Assembly (NCBI GenBank): GCA_021798375.1
Contig: JAJZHU010000117.1
Location: forward strand, 1-7,454
Reading direction: 5' to 3'
Length of the DNA stretch: 7,454 nucleotides
From: Pseudomonadota bacterium
GTDB lineage: Bacteria; Pseudomonadota; Alphaproteobacteria; Acetobacterales; Acetobacteraceae
Within the stretch, counting starts at the first letter, position 1; each line of letters opens with the position of its first letter. The position numbers and the translations under genes were made by a program. Below the pieces are notes generated by a model that was not told where the DNA came from, did no database searches, and saw only the letters and a program-made list of their open reading frames with translations. Of the stretch, positions 1 through 5,162 are shown piece by piece.

Positions 1-549
1 CACATCAAATGGCACGCTAAGCAGCAATCTGCCGCGGGGTTGCACCACCCGTGATAATTCATGCAACAACACCGGGGCAAGCGGCACATATTGAAGGTAA
101 TCGTCGCAAATCAACAGCTCGACCGCGTGATCGGCCATCGCCAGCCGTCCGTTCACCAAACGTGACAGACGGATCACTCTCATGCCGGAATCACACAGCG
201 GCGGCTCGATGGCGGATTCCCTGCCAACCAGCGCAATGGTTTGACCCGCCGCCACGCCCACCCGCGCCGACAGGAAATGCAGCAAGGCGCGTTGGCGATT
301 GTTCAGATTTTTAGGACAATCGCAATTCATTTCCTCGCGCCAGTTGCGGCCTTCGGGCGGTGCATCGGAATGAAATATGGTTGGCGCCAAACACAAGGCA
401 CAAGTACCGGCGCGAGACGCGCTGAGGCCGGATTCAATTTGTTTTTGCTCGTACAACCAACGTTGATCGAATGTTGTGCGCATATTTTGCGCCCAGGATT
501 CGAATTCGGCGAAAGAACAAATACGAGTGGCGGGGAAACGCAGGCTCAT
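1..549 (-). CDS. Partial class I SAM-dependent methyltransferase-like protein, 3' end beyond the window
   Basis: An open frame of 183 codons runs from an ATG at 549 to the left edge without a stop, so the C-terminus is missing. Residues 143-181 fit the second half of a Methyltransf_11-type fold: a hydrophobic strand ending ICDDYLQYVP, a helix HELSRVVQPRGR, then strand LLLSVPF. This matches the usual pattern of acidic residue plus 'hDvLEHV' followed by 'RVLkPGGrl'. Upstream lies a Cys cluster (C50-x2-C53 and C76-x-C78) followed by LNNRQRALLHFL (81-92), as in methyltransferases that carry a small zinc-ribbon-like N-terminus. The glycine-rich SAM loop (motif I) is not canonical; the corresponding strand reads TIALVGRESAIE (104-115). 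The start overlaps the stop of the upstream glycosyltransferase gene as ATGA (546-549), so translation is probably coupled. A role in methylating a sugar or glycan end is inferred from context only. The fold call is fairly sure, the substrate unknown. Confidence 0.8.
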   Translation of the reverse strand, partial: MSLRFPATRICSFAEFESWAQNMRTTFDQRWLYEQKQIESGLSASRAGTCALCLAPTIFHSDAPPEGRNWREEMNCDCPKNLNNRQRALLHFLSARVGVAAGQTIALVGRESAIEPPLCDSGMRVIRLSRLVNGRLAMADHAVELLICDDYLQYVPLAPVLLHELSRVVQPRGRLLLSVPFDV

Positions 550-3350
550 GCGCGACCGTCCGGGAAGGGCACTTCCAGCCGGCGATAGGTGGCGCGGTCG
601 ATCGCCCGCGCGAGGAAATCCCGCCCCTGCGCCGGCGAATAATGCTGCCGCATCACCGATAATCCGGCGGTGGAAAGGTCGCACCATAAATTTTCATCTT
701 GATAGATGCGAATGATTTGCGCAGCAAAATCGGCAGGTGTGTCGGCTTGCAAAACATGCTCATCGGCAATCAGGCCAGAACCTTCCAACGCCACCGCAGT
801 GGCAACCACGGGAACGCCGTAAGCAAGCGCGCTCATCACTTTACCCTTCACACCGGCGCCCACCCGCAATGGGGCAACAAAAACGCGGGTCTGGTCGAAC
901 AGATCGCGCAGGTCATCGATTTGACCGGTTACAATCACATCATCGGCGGCCATCTCCAACACCGCTTGGGTTGGATTGGCGCCGGCGATGATAAAGCGCA
1001 CATCCTTCAGGGTTCGTTTCACCAACGGCCATATTTCATCGAGAAAATAACGCACGGCATCGACGTTCGGCGAGTGACGATAGCCGCCCAGAAAAACAAT
1101 CTCCCGCCTGGGCGCATAACCGACATTGGTGCCGGCCGTTTCAAACATCAAGGGCCACACGATCACATTGGCATCCGGCACGCTTTCAGCCAATAACCTG
1201 GCTTCGTGGGTTGAATGAGTGATGGTGCCATGGGCGCGCGCGGCAAGCGCAAATTCGCGCTGGGCGGTTTTTTCGGCCTGCTCCCACAAAGACAAGTCGC
1301 TCTCAAGATCGGCCTCGCGTCTCATGCGCAAATGGTGAAGATCGGCGACGTGAAACAAGAGAGTGGCCTGCGGCGCGCATGTTTCAATCAGATCGATGGT
1401 GCGATCGAGAATCGTGACACGATATACCAACACCACATCGAACAGAAATCCATAACGCCGGATGTAGTTATCAAATCCGACCTCATAGGGCGCATAGGCG
1501 CAATCGACCCCCATCGCCTGCAGCGCCTGCGTTGCATCGGAATCGAACAGGAAATTATCCTCGGGCACGAAATGCACCTTGTATCCCAGGTCGATGCCGG
1601 CCTGTATCGCCATCACCGTTTGCACCGATCCGGCATCCTGTTTCGGTGTGGGAGTCACCGCATCCACCACCAGCATCCGGCGCTTCACCGAGCGTTCGCG
1701 TTCGAAATAGGGCGCCACGGCATTGGCGCGATGATCCAATAATTTTTCACGCCAGCGCAGGTAAAGCTTGTTGGTGTTTACGATTTGATAGGCCTTCACC
1801 CCTTTGGATGTGTCTGTGCCGGATGTTTTGCCTTCATAATGCACCACGCGCGACGCGGGCTGAAACCATATCTCATAGCCATGTTGAACCAACCGCAAAC
1901 ACAGATCCGCGTCCTCGCAATAGGCGGGAGTGTAATAGGTGTCGAACCCGCCCATTTCACGCCAGACGCTGGCTTTCAGGGCGATTGAACATCCGGAAAT
2001 ATAATCCACTTGCCGGGCATAGCTATATTGGGGCCGATTGGGATCGTCCCTGCAGCCGTAATTCCAACAAGATCCATCGCGCCAAATAATGCCGCCGGAT
2101 TCTTGCAGGCTGCCGTCTTCGTAATGCAGTTTCGATCCAACCAGACCCGCTTTGGGAAACAGACTGAATCCATCGATCAGCCCATCAAGCCAACCATCGA
2201 CCACCCTGGTATCGTTGTTGAGCATGACCAGAAAAGCGCCGCGCGCCAATTTGGCGCCTTCGTTGGCGGCCGCAATAAATCCTTTATTTTGGCGGCAGCG
2301 GTGATAGCGAATTTGTGGGATCAGTGGCAGAATTGCCGCCGTCTGATCCGTTCCGCCATCATCGACGATCAGAATTTCAAAATCATATTTGCTTTGGTGA
2401 AGAAGCAAACTATGCAAACAATTCAGCGTGTAAGTAAGCTGCCCATAAACAGGAACGACGATTGAAACCGCCGGAGCGGGCGGCAGAGCAGGCGCGGAAT
2501 CGTTCCTGATGCCGGCCAAAAATTGCGCCGCTCCAAAATAATCGGGAATGTCGTCATAAAGTTGAAATTGACCGCAAAATATATCGCCCGCGCGGGCGGC
2601 TAAAATCACCGCATCATCAACGCGACGATCATAAAGCCCCAATTGCGCCGGTTCAACCGATCCGCTGCCCGCCAACCTCCATTCATGCCGTTCGCGCGGC
2701 ACATCGAAATACCCACCGCCGCTTTGGGCGACAGGGTCCGACCAGGATTGCGACAGGCGCGATTCGAGCAGTGTGACGCGGATTTTCGCCTCGACCAGAT
2801 TTTCTTCCATCACCATCAACCGCTCGGCCAGGGCGATCAATCTGGAAGACGCCGGCGGCGGCGCGACGGCCGGGGCCACGGCAAATACAGAAGCCGCAAC
2901 AGGACCTGCGCTTTCCAATAATCCTTGCGGCAACGGCGGCGGCGTCTGATCGGAAACGACATATAAAAACGCGCCCGCCGACAAATCCTGCGTCAAACGA
3001 GCAATCCTGGCCCCCGCATGGGGCTTGCCGGCCAACAGCAATCCATCGACAGCGCGCAGACGATAGCAATCAAGCGCGACGAAACTGAGGCGCAAAATCG
3101 ATTCCAGATCCACCGGCGACAGGATCAATAATATCCCGCCGTCCGGCGCCGACTGCGCCAACGCGGCCCAATCTTCATCTCCCGCCGGCAATAGCGTCGA
3201 GCATGGGCGCGGGGCCGCCCAACCGCCCAGCAGCGACGGTAGCCGCTCCAGCCAACCGGCAAGATCGGAAACTACGCCGGAAATCGGCAAGGCAGGGATG
3301 GGCAAGACGGGCATCGAGGGTATGTACACATCATTCTGGGGCCGTGTCAT
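546..3350 (-). CDS. Bifunctional glycosyltransferase, GT2 domain fused to GT4 domain (934 aa)
   Basis: This large cytoplasmic-type protein has two glycosyltransferase modules. Residues 1-170 are unassigned and end in a Pro/Ala-rich linker (about 157-167). Residues 170-202 look like a short coiled coil. A conserved-looking stretch with LYDRRVDD (239-246) precedes the GT2 domain. The GT2 (GT-A, normally inverting) domain spans about 295-545. It shows SIVVPVYG (296-303), VDDGGTD (329-335), the metal-site-like LNNDT (377-381), ISGCSIALKASVWREMGGFD (451-470) and the catalytic-type EDADLCLR (479-486). The GT4-like (GT-B, normally retaining) domain spans about 558-920, with IVFLGGYRHSPN (751-762) and VAPLRVGAGVKGKV (825-838). 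The second Glu of the usual EX7E motif is Ser840 here. An in-frame TAG sits immediately upstream of ATG 3350, so no earlier start exists. No strong Shine-Dalgarno is visible, and Met13 (codon at 3314) is a possible alternative. The likely role is adding two sugars to a growing surface glycan; sugar identities cannot be inferred. Confidence 0.92.
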   Translation of the reverse strand: MTRPQNDVYIPSMPVLPIPALPISGVVSDLAGWLERLPSLLGGWAAPRPCSTLLPAGDEDWAALAQSAPDGGILLILSPVDLESILRLSFVALDCYRLRAVDGLLLAGKPHAGARIARLTQDLSAGAFLYVVSDQTPPPLPQGLLESAGPVAASVFAVAPAVAPPPASSRLIALAERLMVMEENLVEAKIRVTLLESRLSQSWSDPVAQSGGGYFDVPRERHEWRLAGSGSVEPAQLGLYDRRVDDAVILAARAGDIFCGQFQLYDDIPDYFGAAQFLAGIRNDSAPALPPAPAVSIVVPVYGQLTYTLNCLHSLLLHQSKYDFEILIVDDGGTDQTAAILPLIPQIRYHRCRQNKGFIAAANEGAKLARGAFLVMLNNDTRVVDGWLDGLIDGFSLFPKAGLVGSKLHYEDGSLQESGGIIWRDGSCWNYGCRDDPNRPQYSYARQVDYISGCSIALKASVWREMGGFDTYYTPAYCEDADLCLRLVQHGYEIWFQPASRVVHYEGKTSGTDTSKGVKAYQIVNTNKLYLRWREKLLDHRANAVAPYFERERSVKRRMLVVDAVTPTPKQDAGSVQTVMAIQAGIDLGYKVHFVPEDNFLFDSDATQALQAMGVDCAYAPYEVGFDNYIRRYGFLFDVVLVYRVTILDRTIDLIETCAPQATLLFHVADLHHLRMRREADLESDLSLWEQAEKTAQREFALAARAHGTITHSTHEARLLAESVPDANVIVWPLMFETAGTNVGYAPRREIVFLGGYRHSPNVDAVRYFLDEIWPLVKRTLKDVRFIIAGANPTQAVLEMAADDVIVTGQIDDLRDLFDQTRVFVAPLRVGAGVKGKVMSALAYGVPVVATAVALEGSGLIADEHVLQADTPADFAAQIIRIYQDENLWCDLSTAGLSVMRQHYSPAQGRDFLARAIDRATYRRLEVPFPDGRA

Positions 3351-3393
3351 CTAAGCCCAGATACGAATTGAAATCCAGATGCCGCGGAACTGA

Positions 3394-3422
3394 TTGATTT
3401 CATTTCGGAGCATGACTAATAT
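3394..3422 (+). promoter_or_regulatory. Candidate sigma70-type promoter for the rightward arm
   Basis: A TTGATT hexamer at 3394-3399 is followed after exactly 17 bp by TAATAT at 3417-3422. Each matches four of six consensus positions (TTGACA and TATAAT). Transcription would begin near 3429, leaving a leader of about 30 nt before the ATG at 3461. The position in the only sizeable intergenic gap supports it, but the match is by eye and short AT-rich hexamers also occur by chance. Confidence 0.4.
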
Positions 3423-3449
3423 CGCCCCGCAAACGTGATGCCGTGACAT

Positions 3450-3456
3450 AGGGGAA
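3450..3456 (+). promoter_or_regulatory. Shine-Dalgarno for the 239-aa protein
   Basis: The purine stretch AGGGGAA lies four bases before the ATG at 3461, with its GGGG core seven bases upstream. It supports that ATG as the start of the first rightward gene. Confidence 0.6.
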
Positions 3457-3460
3457 TTTT

Positions 3461-4180
3461 ATGAGTCAATCAACGCTCGGCGCCAGCGTAAGTGCGGTGC
3501 TTGCCCGCTTCGATCGGTCGAACCCGGAAAAATTGCTGGTATCGCTCGCCACCGAAATTGTGCGCCTGAACCGCGAGCAGGCGGATCTGGCGGCACGACT
3601 GTTGGCCGTAGAGCGGTTGCAAGCCGTGGCGGATCTCCTGCTACCCTCGGGTGAAGAGACCTCCCCTTCCGATGAATTGCCCAAAAGCGTATTGATCGAC
3701 GCCACTCATTCTCTCATGGATGATGCCGGTTTTTACCCACTTGAGTTCGATGCGACTGGCGCCACCGCTTTTCGCTGGACCGGGCCTAGCGCGCAATTCA
3801 GCCTGCCCTTGTTCATCGACCGCCGGCACGGCGGCAAATTCAAACTTTACTTCTCGCGCTTCGCGGCCCAAGTGTCTCCCAGCTTCATGCGATGTTTGGT
3901 CGATGGCAAACCGGCCGAAGTTACCGTGCATACGCTTGCCAGCGGATTCGAACTGAGTGGTAATTTGCTGCCGCGCCTCGATAGTGGGGCGAGCGTGATC
4001 AGCTTTACGGTACCGGCAACCGCCTCGCCCGCACAATTGGGTCAATCGAACGACACGCGGCAATTGGGGCTGTGTTTCCTGAAACTCACGGCGCAAGCCG
4101 GGGAGCCGCCCGAGCCCCGCCAGAGCGAAGGCGCCATCGAAACGCAAGCTGTCGCCCGCAAAAGCAAGCGCCCCGCTTAA
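3461..4180 (+). CDS. Protein of unknown function, helical N-terminus and beta-rich C-terminal domain (239 aa)
   Basis: I do not recognise a named family. Residues 21-60 are strongly helical with heptad-like spacing of Leu/Ile/Val and charged residues, a probable coiled coil or oligomerisation helix. A short acidic/Ser linker (62-73) follows. Residues 88-212 are rich in predicted beta-strands, with FRWTGP (104-109) near the start and NDTRQLGL (197-204) near the end. Similar 'RW.GP' and 'D.R.LG' wording recurs, as I recall it, in beta-sandwich domains attached to or next to capsule and other polysaccharide glycosyltransferases. The C-terminal tail (213-239) is polar and ends basic (RKSKRP). No signal peptide or membrane segment is visible, so the protein is probably cytoplasmic. 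It is first in the rightward arm, with a good ribosome site and a candidate promoter. A glycan-binding or glycosyltransferase-scaffolding role is a guess from context. The CDS call is firm, the function is not. Confidence 0.82.
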   Translation: MSQSTLGASVSAVLARFDRSNPEKLLVSLATEIVRLNREQADLAARLLAVERLQAVADLLLPSGEETSPSDELPKSVLIDATHSLMDDAGFYPLEFDATGATAFRWTGPSAQFSLPLFIDRRHGGKFKLYFSRFAAQVSPSFMRCLVDGKPAEVTVHTLASGFELSGNLLPRLDSGASVISFTVPATASPAQLGQSNDTRQLGLCFLKLTAQAGEPPEPRQSEGAIETQAVARKSKRPA

Positions 4181-4195
4181 ACCCGCGATTCGCTC

Positions 4196-4201
4196 AGGGA
4201 G
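4196..4201 (+). promoter_or_regulatory. Shine-Dalgarno for the GT2 gene
   Basis: AGGGAG sits ten bases upstream of the ATG at 4212, inside the 31-bp gap after the 239-aa gene. The spacing is slightly long but acceptable, and it supports this start over internal ones. The gap is too short for an independent promoter, so co-transcription with the preceding gene is likely. Confidence 0.5.
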
Positions 4202-4211
4202 CGCCCATAAC

Positions 4212-5162
4212 ATGGCCTTTGAACCTTTGATCACCGCCGTGATCTGCACCCACAATCGTTACGATTTGCTGCCCACCGCGATCAAATCGGCGACAGCGCA
4301 AAATTTGCCCATCGCCCAATATCGTATTTTGGTGGTCGACAACTCATCCGACCGCGAACGCGCGGCGGCATTTGCGACACGCTTCGCCGATATAGCCAAT
4401 CTGACTTATGTTTATGAAGCGACCCCCGGACTTTCCAACGCCCGCAATCGTGCCGCGCGTGAATGCGGCACGGAATTCATTGCCTTTCTTGACGACGACG
4501 CGGTGGCGGCACCGGGATGGCTTACCGCCATCCTCGAAGCGTTCGAGCAATTTGGCCCCAGTGCGATGGTGGTGGGAGGGCGCGTGTTGCCGATTTGGGG
4601 TGCTGTGCGTCCGCCTTGGCTGCACGATAAAATGCTCGGTAGCCTTTCGGTGATCGACTGGGGCGGCGCGGCGCGTATCGCCGCGGAAAGCGAGTGGTTC
4701 TGCGGTGCGAATATTTCGTTTCGGACAAAAGCGATTTTGGATAATGGCTTGTTCGCCACCAACCTCGGCCGCTCGGGCTCGGGTGCTGCGTTGTTGTCAA
4801 ACGAAGAAATTCAGTTGATGGAATCGATACGCGCCGCCGGTGGATTGTTGCTTTACGCACCAGACGCCTTGGTGGATCATCTGGTCGATCCCAAACGCCT
4901 GACTCATGCGTGGTTCAGAAAACGCATGGCCTGGCAGGCCACATCGGATTTTTTGATGAATCCGGGACAGTTTGCCGATACCGCCACTACGCAATGGCTG
5001 GGCATACGCAATTATCTCGCCGCGCGGCCGCCGCACGAACGAACCATTCGAGGTATTTTGATCGATACCACCGATCCAGATCTGTTTTATTGGCAATTGG
5101 GGGCAATTTATTCACTCACCGCCGGCTTGTTGATGGGGTTCGAGGGGGTGGAGCTTGATTAA
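4212..5162 (+). CDS. Family 2 glycosyltransferase (GT-A fold, 316 aa)
   Basis: This is a single-domain GT2 enzyme, expected to transfer a sugar from a nucleotide-sugar donor with inversion. The N-terminal strand AVICTHNRYDLL (9-20) is the classic GT2 start. It is followed by LVVDNSSD (40-47), GLSNARN (73-79) and the metal-binding DxD-type motif FLDDDA (92-97). CGANISFR (164-171) fits the acceptor-side segment, and NEEIQL (197-202) gives the likely catalytic base. LLYAPDALVDHLV (213-225) closes the domain. The tail (about 240-316) is variable, with a mildly hydrophobic stretch near 291-309 that does not look like a full transmembrane helix. Length and motif order are normal for cytoplasmic capsule, O-antigen or exopolysaccharide glycosyltransferases. 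Starting at ATG 4212 puts the first strand at the usual distance from the N-terminus. The 3' end overlaps the next gene by 8 bp, suggesting coupled translation. The specific sugar is unknown. Confidence 0.93.
   Translation: MAFEPLITAVICTHNRYDLLPTAIKSATAQNLPIAQYRILVVDNSSDRERAAAFATRFADIANLTYVYEATPGLSNARNRAARECGTEFIAFLDDDAVAAPGWLTAILEAFEQFGPSAMVVGGRVLPIWGAVRPPWLHDKMLGSLSVIDWGGAARIAAESEWFCGANISFRTKAILDNGLFATNLGRSGSGAALLSNEEIQLMESIRAAGGLLLYAPDALVDHLVDPKRLTHAWFRKRMAWQATSDFLMNPGQFADTATTQWLGIRNYLAARPPHERTIRGILIDTTDPDLFYWQLGAIYSLTAGLLMGFEGVELD
5142..5157 (+). promoter_or_regulatory. Shine-Dalgarno and TTG start deciding the 759-aa protein
   Basis: GAGGGGG at 5142-5148 lies six bases before TTG at 5155-5157, good spacing inside the end of the GT2 gene. 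In this frame TGA at 5131-5133 blocks any earlier start and no ATG or GTG lies between. The next in-frame ATG (Met47) would remove the essential first strand of the GT-B fold. TTG is therefore the best start. Confidence 0.7.

Larger units (their letters stand above)
3351..3460. promoter_or_regulatory. Divergent intergenic region between the two gene arms
   Basis: This 110-bp stretch separates the leftward and rightward arms and must hold the 5' signals of both unless transcription reads through from elsewhere. On the + strand a reasonable sigma70-type promoter and a Shine-Dalgarno are visible and are listed separately. On the - strand I could not find a convincing -35/-10 pair or ribosome site for the 934-residue protein. 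No operator-like long palindrome, riboswitch or small ORF is evident; the CCGCGG at 3382-3387 is too short to mean anything. Confidence 0.6.

Noticed and set aside
51..715. Several overlapping plus-strand open frames at the left edge
   Set aside because: The minus strand here encodes the partial methyltransferase-like protein with recognisable motifs and an ATGA junction. The plus-strand frames are low-complexity, Arg/Pro-rich shadows.
1215..1742. 175-codon open frame on the plus strand
   Set aside because: It is antisense to the GT4 half of the 934-aa protein, whose motifs are clear, and its own translation resembles no family.
2850..2880. GC-rich, repetitive-looking stretch in the fused glycosyltransferase gene
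   Set aside because: It simply encodes the Ala/Pro-rich linker at about residues 157-167 and shows no true repeat unit.
3351..3460. Minus-strand promoter for the leftward arm
   Set aside because: I looked for -35/-10 pairs with 16-18 bp spacing on the minus strand and found none matching well, so none is annotated.
3641..4255. 204-codon open frame on the minus strand
   Set aside because: It covers the 239-aa gene and crosses into the GT2 gene in antisense. It has no ribosome site or recognisable motif and conflicts with two better-supported genes.
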